This document shows, in pieces, positions 1 to 7,395 of a stretch of DNA of 11,036 nt. The stretch comes from JBCCMA01 sp039026595. Lineage in GTDB: Bacteria; Pseudomonadota; Gammaproteobacteria; Steroidobacterales; JBCCMA01. The translations under genes were made by a program, and so were the position numbers. The notes under the pieces were generated by a model that searched no databases, was not told the DNA's origin, and saw only the letters and a list, made by a program, of their open reading frames with translations. Where the stretch lies: positions 1 through 11,036 of the forward strand of contig JBCCMA010000119.1 of the NCBI GenBank assembly GCA_039026595.1, written 5' to 3'. Positions within the stretch are counted from its first letter, which is position 1; every line of letters begins with the position of its first letter.

Positions 1-1
1 C

Positions 2-124
2 GAAGCGAAAGCCGATCTGTTCAACTATATCGAGCGATTCCATAACCCGCGTATGCGGCGTAGAGTCGCAAATCAGGATCAGGCGTTTTCCGCCTGTTCA
101 GAACCGTCCGTGAAAACGGGGTAG
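2..124 (+). CDS. IS3-family transposase (OrfB), C-terminal end, cut by window edge
   Basis: Frame 2 reads without a stop from the window edge to TAG at 122-124. It encodes about 40 residues including LFNYIERFHNPRMRRR and ending in SEPSVKTG. The (Y/I)IE-x-F/FHN-x-R-x-RR pattern is the conserved end of the IS3-family DDE integrase core, which follows the third catalytic residue. The known role of the family is cut-and-paste or circle-mediated transposition; here only the tail is visible, so whether the element is intact cannot be judged. The GGGGTAGAAC around the stop probably lies near the right terminal inverted repeat. The rest of the gene lies left of position 1. Confidence 0.72.
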   Translation, partial: EAKADLFNYIERFHNPRMRRRVANQDQAFSACSEPSVKTG

Positions 125-410
125 AACCCAGATCAGACGGAAAGCGTTACGTTCGGCGCCCTTACATTCGGGGTTCGATGACCATCATCGCGAATGAGAA
201 ACAGCCACTTTCCACCGGTTCAGAGCCATCCGTTGAAACGGGGTCGAACTGGATCGTCCGTAGTCGACCTGCGGCTACCCCCCGTCTTGCCGCGTCGACG
301 TTCGCCAATCACCCCGAATGCGCGCTAGGCTGTATCCCGCCGCCACGGCATGAATGCGGATGCCACTCCAACTCAGCTGCCGTGCACCACAAAAATAAAG
401 GGAGATTCAC
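125..410. other. Intergenic stretch with IS debris upstream of the TPR/TonB-C gene
   Basis: This 286-base stretch holds the second IS3 tail (190-252) and otherwise nothing I can identify as coding. Open frames here (for example + 178-441) begin in IS debris and overlap the start of the next real gene in another frame. No convincing sigma-70 promoter pair could be picked by eye. The stretch ends in a good ribosome binding site, AAGGGAG, at 398-404, six bases before the ATG at 411. Confidence 0.5.
190..252 (+). pseudogene. Decayed second copy of the IS3 transposase tail
   Basis: Reading from GCG at 190 gives ANEKQPLSTGSEPSVETGS, which lines up with ANQDQAFSACSEPSVKTG* at 68-124. By hand alignment, 44 of 57 bases in 193-249 match 71-127 without gaps. 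The stop position is TCG instead of TAG, so the frame runs on into unrelated sequence. Upstream of 190 the similarity fades, so this is a fragment rather than a gene. It is either the remnant of an older related insertion or a diverged partial duplication. Confidence 0.6.
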
Positions 411-1772
411 ATGGCCCCCATCCGACACCTGGCTCTCGTAGCCTGCATCGTTCTCGCCCCTATTGCTGTCGCAGAACCAGATCCGGTCGAAGACATCATT
501 ACCGGTGCCTTTGAGGCGCTGAAGGCGGGAAACAACGAGCAAGCCATGGCGCTCTTGCAGACAGCCTATGAAGACGCGCTGGAAAAACCCCTGACCGAGC
601 AAGTCACGCCGGTGATCGATGCGACCTTTCTCGCGCTGGAAATGGGCGAGGACGAATTCGCCAATAAAATGATCAACCACGTTCTGAACAGCTATGAAGC
701 CGATTACGGCAAACAGAGTCAGGAACTGATCGACGTCGCACTTGAAATGGGTGAGCGCCTGAACTACGGCGCGAAAAGAGCGCTGGCAAACTACGCTCTG
801 ACTATCTCGCAAAAGGCACACGCTACGGACCGCATGGCGCATGCCCGGACCGAGATTCGCGCGGGGCGCATCCTTGCCGACGATTCCGCCTCTCAGGAAG
901 AGGCGCGTGAACTGCTGACCGCCACCGTCAAGGCCATTGAGACGCAGTACGGGAAGGACGCGACGGAACTGATTCCCGCGCTGATGGCGCTTGGTCACGC
1001 CAATGTGGGGCTGTTCAACAATCGTTTTGAGAACAACTCATCCAAACGTCGACGTGTTTACTCGCGCGCCGTGAAAATCGCTGAGAAAAGTGGCGACGCG
1101 ATGTTGCACGCAAAAACACTGTTCGACGCGGGCGAGCAATTGTTGATGGGCAACAGCGACCGCGCCATGGTGTACATGCACAAGTCGTTCGACGCCTACA
1201 CGGCGCTCATGGGCCCAACCCACCCCGAAGCCGGCATGGTCGCATTACGCATTGCCTCGGTTCACGCCGATGAGGCCGCCGGCGGTCGCCGCAAACATAT
1301 GAAGGACATGCGACGCTACGCCGAGCATGCGATCGAAGGCCTGCGCACCAGTGACACCCACCGGGAAGAGCATATTTCAGCGCTGGGCATTCTGGCCCGC
1401 TATTACGAGCGTCGCGAAAAGCATGACGACGCCACGCCGTACGTGCTTGAGATCGATCGAATCCGGGGCGAGATGAACGGCGGAGACGCCGATCCCCATC
1501 CGCTGCAGCAGGTACTGTTCGCGCGCCCCAGCAGTCTTGCCAATTCGCGTGTCAAAGGCACGGTCAGTGTGGAATTTGTGATCGACGAAGAAGGCTTCGT
1601 CAGGGACTTCACCATTACGGCCTCCGATGTTTACAAGAGCGTCCAGACCGAGGTCCGTCGCACTGTCGAGCGCTGGCGCTACGCACCCAAGATGTCCGGT
1701 GGTAAGCCGGTGAAGGATATCGTGACGGCCACCTTCCCGTTTGACTGGGAGCGGCCGCGGCGCATTTTCTGA
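411..1772 (+). CDS. Secreted TPR protein with C-terminal TonB-like domain
   Basis: The 453-aa protein starts at ATG 411, six bases after AAGGGAG. Residues 1-21 form a signal peptide (R5, hydrophobic core, AVA before EP), so the protein should be periplasmic or outer-membrane associated. Residues about 25-350 are helical with TPR-like repeats, including kinesin-light-chain-style segments such as ALMGPTHPEAGMVALRIASV (265-284). Residues 380-444 match the TonB C-terminal fold: VKGTVSVEFVIDEEGFVRDF, then VERWRYAP and a final ATFPF strand. Canonical TonB has a proline-rich linker and a retained N-terminal anchor; neither is visible, so energy transduction from ExbBD is unlikely. Such proteins are usually annotated as 'energy transducer TonB' by the last domain alone. 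The S9 peptidase gene starts 45 bases downstream on the same strand with no terminator between, so co-transcription is possible. The precise function is unknown. Confidence 0.82.
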   Translation: MAPIRHLALVACIVLAPIAVAEPDPVEDIITGAFEALKAGNNEQAMALLQTAYEDALEKPLTEQVTPVIDATFLALEMGEDEFANKMINHVLNSYEADYGKQSQELIDVALEMGERLNYGAKRALANYALTISQKAHATDRMAHARTEIRAGRILADDSASQEEARELLTATVKAIETQYGKDATELIPALMALGHANVGLFNNRFENNSSKRRRVYSRAVKIAEKSGDAMLHAKTLFDAGEQLLMGNSDRAMVYMHKSFDAYTALMGPTHPEAGMVALRIASVHADEAAGGRRKHMKDMRRYAEHAIEGLRTSDTHREEHISALGILARYYERREKHDDATPYVLEIDRIRGEMNGGDADPHPLQQVLFARPSSLANSRVKGTVSVEFVIDEEGFVRDFTITASDVYKSVQTEVRRTVERWRYAPKMSGGKPVKDIVTATFPFDWERPRRIF

Positions 1773-1817
1773 ATCGCTAATTCACGCTCCGCTTGTACTC
1801 ACTAAAGAACCTGTGAA

Positions 1818-3821
1818 ATGACTAGAGATAAAAAATCAGGTGCAGCGATCGCCCGCGTCACCGCCAACCTGATCCCCCGCGAACTGATCTTCGGCAACCC
1901 CACCTACTCCAGCGTTCAAATCAGCGACGACGGTTCGATGATCAGCTATCTCGCACCGCTCGACGGTGTGATGAACATCTGGGTGGCGCCTACAAAAGAC
2001 CTCAGCCAAGCCAAACCGGTCACGTCCGACACCGGGCGGGGCATCCACGGCTACGGCTGGCTCGCAGGTATGAACAGACTCGCCTATATCCAGGACAAAG
2101 GCGGCGATGAGAATTTTCTTTTGTACGGAGTGGATCCGAAGACGGGCGAGGAAATCGACTACACGCCGTTTGAGAATACCCGTGTCCTGTTTCTGGCAAG
2201 CGATCCGGACCACCCGGGCAAGCAGATTATCGGGATCAACAACCGCGACCCAAGATGGCACGACGTCTACGAGTTGGATGCGGTCAGCGGCGAGCTGACG
2301 CTCGTCTATGAAAACAACGATGAGATCAGCGGGTTCACCTTCGATAGCGATCTGACGATGCGGTTTGGTCAAAAATCCACAGCCGAAGGCGGCGCCGAAT
2401 TTTACCGCCGCACGGGAGACAGCTGGACGCACTTTATGTCCGTCCCACCTGACGACCTGTACACCACCGGGTTAGCCGGATTCAGCAAGGACAACTCGAC
2501 GCTGTATCTGATCGAAAGCACCGACCGGGACACCGGTGCCCTTTTCGCTCTCGACCTGTCGACCGGTGACAAGACGCTGGTTGCGTCCGACGAGCGCGCG
2601 GACATCGGCGGCACGTGGCGCGATCCCGATACGGGCGAGCCGTACGTCTACGCGGTGACCTACGACAAGACGCGCTACTGCGCGTTGGACAAACGCGGTG
2701 AGGACATTCTCACCGCGCTCGCGACAAGATTTGACGGCGAGGTTGCACGGGCGTCGGCCACCAAGGACGAGTCCAAGTGGGTACTGGTCAACACCGAGTC
2801 CGATCAAGTTCCCACGTACTATCTCTGGGATCGACCCTCTAATGAATTCACACGTCTTTTTTCCGTGCGGCCGGACCTGGAAAACGAACAGCTCGCCGCG
2901 ATGACCCCTGAGTTGATCGCGTCACGCGACGGCCTGACGCTAGTCTCCTACCTCACGCTCCCCCCGGGCACGGACAGCACCGGCAACGGCCGGCCCGACG
3001 CCCCGCTGCCGATGATCCTCAACGTGCACGGCGGCCCGTGGGCGCGCGACGGGTACGGCTACCAGCCCACACCGCAGTGGCTGGCCAACCGGGGCTACGC
3101 GGTGCTACAGGTCAATTTCCGTGGCTCCACAGGTTTTGGCAAACGCTTCGTTAACGCCGGGGACTTGCAGTGGGGACTCAGCATGCACGACGATCTGCTG
3201 GACGCTGTGAACTGGGCGGTGGCAGAAGGCGTGACGACGCCCGCGTCGGTGGCAATCATGGGCGGTTCATACGGCGGCTACGCGACGTTGGCGGGACTGG
3301 CGTTCACACCTGAAACGTTTGCATGCGGCGTCGACATTGTGGGGCCGTCCAATCTCGAAACGCTGCTGAACTCCATCCCGCCCTATTGGGAGAGCTTTCG
3401 ACGCGTGTTGGAAAAACGCGTGGGCGATCCCAACACCGAGGACGGATTGGCCACGCTGAAAGCCGCCTCGCCTCTGAACCGCGCCGGCGACATCACCAAG
3501 CCGCTCTTGATCGGCCAAGGGGCCAACGACCCGCGCGTGGCGCAGGCCGAGTCCGACCAGATCGTCGATGCCATGCAGGAAAAGAACATCCCGGTGACCT
3601 ACGCGTTGTTCCCCGACGAAGGCCACGGCTTTGCGCGACCCGAAAACCGCCTGGCCTTTTTTGGTGTCGCGGAAGGCTTCCTCGCCACCTGCCTCGGTGG
3701 TCGCGCGCAACCGATCGGTGATGATCTTGCCGGCTCAAGCCTGACCGTGCCGGTCGGCGCCGATGTGATCGACGGACTGACTGACGCACTGAGCAATTTC
3801 GAATCGGTCGAGCGCAATTAA
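1818..3821 (+). CDS. S9 family peptidase (prolyl oligopeptidase / acylaminoacyl-peptidase type)
   Basis: This 667-aa serine peptidase cleaves short peptides. The N-terminal beta-propeller (about 30-380) begins with IPRELIFGNPTYSSVQISDDG, a typical first blade, and the C-terminal alpha/beta hydrolase covers about 390-640. Visible active-site features are HGGP at 404-407 (oxyanion region), nucleophile Ser484 in GGSYGGY, Asp571 in GANDPRV and His603 in EGHGF, all in the order of family S9. There is no signal peptide, so it is probably cytoplasmic and finishes degradation of imported peptides. Start at ATG 1818 is supported by the propeller beginning soon after, although the upstream ribosome site is weak. 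The gene follows the TPR/TonB-C gene by 45 bases. A tail of about 40 residues after the hydrolase domain is not recognised. The exact subfamily (S9B or S9C) is not decided from sequence alone. Confidence 0.93.
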   Translation: MTRDKKSGAAIARVTANLIPRELIFGNPTYSSVQISDDGSMISYLAPLDGVMNIWVAPTKDLSQAKPVTSDTGRGIHGYGWLAGMNRLAYIQDKGGDENFLLYGVDPKTGEEIDYTPFENTRVLFLASDPDHPGKQIIGINNRDPRWHDVYELDAVSGELTLVYENNDEISGFTFDSDLTMRFGQKSTAEGGAEFYRRTGDSWTHFMSVPPDDLYTTGLAGFSKDNSTLYLIESTDRDTGALFALDLSTGDKTLVASDERADIGGTWRDPDTGEPYVYAVTYDKTRYCALDKRGEDILTALATRFDGEVARASATKDESKWVLVNTESDQVPTYYLWDRPSNEFTRLFSVRPDLENEQLAAMTPELIASRDGLTLVSYLTLPPGTDSTGNGRPDAPLPMILNVHGGPWARDGYGYQPTPQWLANRGYAVLQVNFRGSTGFGKRFVNAGDLQWGLSMHDDLLDAVNWAVAEGVTTPASVAIMGGSYGGYATLAGLAFTPETFACGVDIVGPSNLETLLNSIPPYWESFRRVLEKRVGDPNTEDGLATLKAASPLNRAGDITKPLLIGQGANDPRVAQAESDQIVDAMQEKNIPVTYALFPDEGHGFARPENRLAFFGVAEGFLATCLGGRAQPIGDDLAGSSLTVPVGADVIDGLTDALSNFESVERN

Positions 3822-3824
3822 AAA

Positions 3825-3852
3825 CGCCCCCGAGCCGCGAGGCTCGGGGGCG
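3825..3852. terminator. Shared intrinsic terminator between convergent genes
   Basis: A perfect 12-bp stem (CGCCCCCGAGCC / GGCTCGGGGGCG) closes a GCGA tetraloop (3837-3840). On the - strand it is followed by TTTTTAATT (complement of 3816-3824), a standard U-tract, so it terminates the protease gene whose stop is 21 bases away. It starts three bases after the S9 peptidase stop. On the + strand the trailing sequence is only GTGTTGCTT, so termination in that direction is plausible but weaker. Confidence 0.88.
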
Positions 3853-3872
3853 CGTGTTGCTTACCGCTCAGA

Positions 3873-6149
3873 CTACGGCAGGACGCATTCGTCCACACCG
3901 GGTCCTGGCGGGGCGAAGAACAGCGACCGGAAAATACCCAGGTCGAGTGCGTTCACCGAGCCGCTCCCGTCGAAGTCAGCGTCTGCATTCGAGCTGAAGA
4001 ACGCGGCCCGGAACAGTCCCAGATCGATGGAGTTGGTGCTGCAATCGTTATTGAGGTCGGCATCGCAGAGGTTGCCGAAGCCATCGCCGTCTGTATCGCG
4101 CTGATCCGGGTTGGCGACCAGCGTGCAGTTATCAACGGTGTCATCGACACCATCACCGTCGGTATCCGGATTCTCCTCGGTCGGCACGATGCACCATTCG
4201 GTCAGCTGGCCCGGATCCTGGTTGAACACATCCGCCACGTTCAACGTCCACGTGCCGCCGGCCGACTCGCCGTCAAACACCGACAGCGGATTGTTCGGGC
4301 TGAACGTACCGTCGATGGTCGGCGACGAGGTCGCGCACTGGTCTTCGATTGCCGAGGACGCTTCGTCATCCAGCGTCGCGACGATGTCATCGCCGCTGCA
4401 ACCGAAACCGCTGCCGGTAAAGCCCGGCCGGTCCATGATGACAGCGGATGTGCCGGTGTCGTCGTGCGTCAGAGTAACAATGAGGTCACCCACATAGGTG
4501 TGTGTGATCTCGAAGCTGACATCGAGGTCAGAAATCGTGGCACTGGACTCGAAGAACAGGCTGTCGTCAGCGCCAGCCGCATTGCCGTCAGGGATGTTCA
4601 CGAGGTTCACACTGCAGCCCGCAGGAATCGGCGCGCACATGCTTGGCATGCCAGGCTCGCTGTCGCAGCCAAATCCGTCCTCGATGCCACACGCGGCGGA
4701 GCAACCGTCTCCGTTGTCCAGATTACCGTCGTCGCACTGCTCGCCAAACTGCACCTGCCCGTTACCGCACACCGGAGGCTCGCTATCGGTAAACAGACCG
4801 CCCTGCTGTTCGATTTGCGCGCGGAATACGGCCGTTCCCGTCCACCAGGAAATATCACCATAGACACTGAAGTTGGTCGTACCGCCGGACAGTACGCCCG
4901 CAATCACCCACTCTCCGTCCACATCCACAAGAATCGGCCCACCGCTGTCGCCGGGCGCGGTCGTGGCTTCAAACTGAAGCGGCGTAGGATCGCTGCCGCC
5001 AATCGTGTTGGCCGCTGCGGTGCCGTCGTCGAAGTCGGTTGAAATGATGTTCGAGCCGGTCGACGCTGCCGGGCTGCCGTACCGATCAATGATGTTCTCG
5101 CCACCCCAGCGGAACCCGTCGGATGTGCGCTCGTGGCCCACACTGCCGATACCGTTAAAACCGTAGCCCAGTGTGGCCGCCGTCATACCCTCGAGGTCAT
5201 CCGTGAGATCGACCAGGCGCATCGGCGTGGCCACGGTCGTGGGAACATCTGAACTGAGGATGTGAATCGAGACGTCGCCGCCGTCGAGCAAGGAACCGCC
5301 GCCCGCGGGCAGCAACGACGACTGCACGGTGACAGACAGGTCGCCACCACCGGACGAATTGTCACCAAAAATCATGCGGCTCCCCGCCCCGATCCCGCAG
5401 TGACGCGCGGACAACACCACGTTGGGTGCAATCAACGTACCGGTGCAGCCCACCGACGACGCCACGATGGCATCGAATGGCGCCGCGTACGCGCGCGAAC
5501 CCGCCGGCCCGATCGTGTCGTTAATCACAATACGCGGGAACACTCCCGCGGCCGCTTCCGGCGTACCGGGCGCGTAGGTTTTGGTGTCGAGCTGGCGTTG
5601 CGACAATATGGCGCCGGTTTTCGCGTCCACGACTGTTTCCAGCCCGGTGGGGCTCGCCGCTTTACCGGAGTCAGCCAACGTGGTGGTGACTTCCCAAGCC
5701 GACACCGCGCGATCACCCTGCCGGAACCACACCAGCTTCGAGGCTGAACTGACGGCCGCATTCGTCTTGATCCGTTTGGCCGCGGTAAGCGCGTCGATCG
5801 CAGGGCTGCCCGCGCGCAGTGCGAGCTGCTCAGTCGAGTCGTCGAGAACGCGCGTCACCTCGCCGGCGCTGTTTTCGTACACCACGACCAGCCCACCATG
5901 CAAAGGGCGACCGCGGATCACTTTCTGAAAAACTGTGACGCCATCAGGCGCTCGCACCCCGTCTTTCACACGCTCAATGGCCACGTCGCCTTTCTGGAGA
6001 TAGGCCGTTTTCGTGCCGCTCGACAGATGCGCGCGAATGGACGCCTCGTCAGCGTGAACAAGCGGCGCGGATGCGATACCCATTGCGAACGTGCAAAGCG
6101 CGGTCGGCAGGCGCGCAAGTGTTTTTGCGCAAGCGGAATTTGTCGTCAT
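3873..6149 (-). CDS. Secreted multidomain trypsin-like serine protease with P-domain and dockerin-like tail
   Basis: The 758-aa protein starts at ATG 6149; the ribosome site is weak. Residues 1-33 look like a signal peptide ending LVHA/DE. Residues about 40-190 resemble an FTP plus PepSY propeptide (VFQKVIRGRPLHGGLVVVYE, then AWEV and VVDAKTGAIL). The S1 trypsin domain covers about 207-448, with His250 (SARHC), Asp292 (GGDVSIHIL) and Ser402 (GDSGGP). A Cys-rich CDDGN-type repeat (461-508) follows, then a proprotein-convertase P-domain (about 512-655, ending EWCIV), thrombospondin type 3 Asp-rich repeats (DTDGDG at 662 and 685) and two dockerin-like calcium loops (698-709, 725-736). It is predicted to be an exported endoprotease made as a zymogen. 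TATATT (complement of 6206-6211) could be its -10 box, but no good -35 is seen. It ends at the shared hairpin. Close substrate specificity cannot be read. Confidence 0.9.
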   Translation of the reverse strand: MTTNSACAKTLARLPTALCTFAMGIASAPLVHADEASIRAHLSSGTKTAYLQKGDVAIERVKDGVRAPDGVTVFQKVIRGRPLHGGLVVVYENSAGEVTRVLDDSTEQLALRAGSPAIDALTAAKRIKTNAAVSSASKLVWFRQGDRAVSAWEVTTTLADSGKAASPTGLETVVDAKTGAILSQRQLDTKTYAPGTPEAAAGVFPRIVINDTIGPAGSRAYAAPFDAIVASSVGCTGTLIAPNVVLSARHCGIGAGSRMIFGDNSSGGGDLSVTVQSSLLPAGGGSLLDGGDVSIHILSSDVPTTVATPMRLVDLTDDLEGMTAATLGYGFNGIGSVGHERTSDGFRWGGENIIDRYGSPAASTGSNIISTDFDDGTAAANTIGGSDPTPLQFEATTAPGDSGGPILVDVDGEWVIAGVLSGGTTNFSVYGDISWWTGTAVFRAQIEQQGGLFTDSEPPVCGNGQVQFGEQCDDGNLDNGDGCSAACGIEDGFGCDSEPGMPSMCAPIPAGCSVNLVNIPDGNAAGADDSLFFESSATISDLDVSFEITHTYVGDLIVTLTHDDTGTSAVIMDRPGFTGSGFGCSGDDIVATLDDEASSAIEDQCATSSPTIDGTFSPNNPLSVFDGESAGGTWTLNVADVFNQDPGQLTEWCIVPTEENPDTDGDGVDDTVDNCTLVANPDQRDTDGDGFGNLCDADLNNDCSTNSIDLGLFRAAFFSSNADADFDGSGSVNALDLGIFRSLFFAPPGPGVDECVLP

Positions 6150-6302
6150 GGCGATACCCGGAATTTGTTTTTAGTTCGGCCGGCCGACGGGCGCCGGAAC
6201 CCTCGAATATACATCAATCGCAGCCGGGGTCATCCGCGGATGCGCTCGCCGTCAAATCCGGTCATAACGCGCCGGATCCGGCCTTACAGAATCCCCCGAC
6301 GT
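6150..6302. promoter_or_regulatory. Gap between deacetylase and protease genes with three perfect palindromes
   Basis: This gap separates two - strand genes and should contain the protease promoter. Three perfect 12-bp palindromes are present: TCGGCCGGCCGA (6176-6187), CATCCGCGGATG (6231-6242) and GCCGGATCCGGC (6271-6282). A - strand TATATT (complement of 6206-6211) sits between the first two, about 57 bases before the protease ATG. No intrinsic terminator with a U-tract is seen after the deacetylase stop. An operator role for the palindromes is inference only. Confidence 0.35.
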
Positions 6303-7247
6303 CTAGTTAAATGCGCCGCTACGTGTGAGTTGCAGGTCAATCATTTGTTCGTCGATCGCCCATGTCCACATGGTGTATCGCGGCCGTCCACGGTCGTCCG
6401 CCAGCGCAAAGACACGTCCTTGCGACGTGAATCGCGAAGCAGGCTCCGGCAGTGGATCACCGTAAGCCTCGTCAGGACTGACAATCGTCCACCCACTCTC
6501 CCGAAGCGCCAGAACCAGATCGTCGACGTACATCGCTGCCAGGTCGTTTTCATGCAACAGGAGTACGTGTACTGGCGAGTGCCCCAGCATCTGAACGGCA
6601 AGACTGTCGTAGTACTCCGCGGCGTACAGGAGCATCCGGACATAGAAACGGCCGAGCTTGTCGTAGTCCACCTCGACACCCTCGATAAGGGCAGCCTGCA
6701 ACCGCCTGTCGACATACCAGTCGTAGTTGTCGACGGTCACGTAGCCGTTTACGAGGCCCCGGTCCCCAAGCCCCTTTTTAATGCCCGCGATGCGTTCGGG
6801 CGTTCGGCCCTCATCCAAATAGGGGAAACGAAACCACGGCCGACGATTCTCGATGCCGGCGAGCGATGACGTTGCGCGATCGACGTCATCCAGAAAGTCG
6901 GCCACTGACAATTTGTGCGCCCAGGGATGCGTGTGGCTGTGGTTTGCAATCAGGTGACCGGCCGCGGCGTAACGAGCGATCCGATCGCGTCCATCCTTTT
7001 CACTGACAAGGCCGCGCGTCGTGACAAAAAACGCAGCAGGCCCGGCATCCACGTCCGCCAACGCTTCAATCAGAGCGTCGGTCCGCTGTTGACCTGTAAA
7101 CACGCCGCTGTCGGCGCGAGGCGCGTCGTCAAAAGTCAACGCGATTCTCTTTTCTGCCGGCGTTGCGATGGTCGTCGCAGCGATAAACATCGCCAAAACG
7201 CACTGCACGGTCGAGCCCTTGCGTCGAAATTTTACGATCTGTTCCAT
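6303..7247 (-). CDS. Secreted polysaccharide deacetylase (NodB fold, CE4-like)
   Basis: The protein has the NodB homology domain of metal-dependent N- or O-deacetylases acting on chitin oligomers, peptidoglycan or exopolysaccharide. Numbered from ATG 7247 (314 aa), TFDD is at 38-41 (catalytic base and metal Asp), HSHTHP at 103-108 (metal His103 and His107), RFPY at 140-143 and LLLHEN at 229-234 (late His motif). The frame is open further up to a TTG at 7328. I prefer ATG 7247 because GGGGATA lies eight bases before it and it gives a signal peptide: MEQIVKFRRKG, then a hydrophobic run, then ATPAEK. The upstream TTG instead overlaps a TTGACA promoter-like hexamer. A roughly 90-residue insertion between motif 3 and LLLH is longer than in minimal CE4 enzymes. 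The gene is divergent from the methyltransferase gene and upstream of the protease on the same strand. The substrate is unknown. Confidence 0.85.
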   Translation of the reverse strand: MEQIVKFRRKGSTVQCVLAMFIAATTIATPAEKRIALTFDDAPRADSGVFTGQQRTDALIEALADVDAGPAAFFVTTRGLVSEKDGRDRIARYAAAGHLIANHSHTHPWAHKLSVADFLDDVDRATSSLAGIENRRPWFRFPYLDEGRTPERIAGIKKGLGDRGLVNGYVTVDNYDWYVDRRLQAALIEGVEVDYDKLGRFYVRMLLYAAEYYDSLAVQMLGHSPVHVLLLHENDLAAMYVDDLVLALRESGWTIVSPDEAYGDPLPEPASRFTSQGRVFALADDRGRPRYTMWTWAIDEQMIDLQLTRSGAFN

Positions 7248-7395
7248 TGTTGTTATCCCCGATGGATTAGCGCCGGAAAAGGCCATACCGGGCGCTTTGC
7301 TAAGCTCTCGGACATGATCTGTTGTCAAGAAACTCTACGGCTGCCGCCATACGCTCGGCTGCCAATGATGGACATCACTGAAAGGCCCAGCTTGG

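Noticed and set aside
178..441. + strand open frame of 87 codons
   Set aside because: It starts inside the decayed IS3 tail and runs through non-coding DNA into the next gene in the wrong frame. Only the 190-252 part has meaning, as a pseudogene fragment.
309..998. - strand open frame of 229 codons over the TPR/TonB-C gene
   Set aside because: It is antisense to a gene with a good ribosome site, signal peptide and conserved C-terminal domain; no motif of its own.
4464..5042. + strand open frame of 192 codons inside the protease
   Set aside because: It is antisense to the GDSGGP, Cys-rich and P-domain coding sequence, with no recognisable motif; a shadow of codon bias.
5898..6869. Long + strand open frame of 323 codons
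   Set aside because: It is antisense to the start of the protease and most of the deacetylase, has an Arg/His/Pro-rich composition typical of a shadow frame, and crosses the gap between two well-supported genes.
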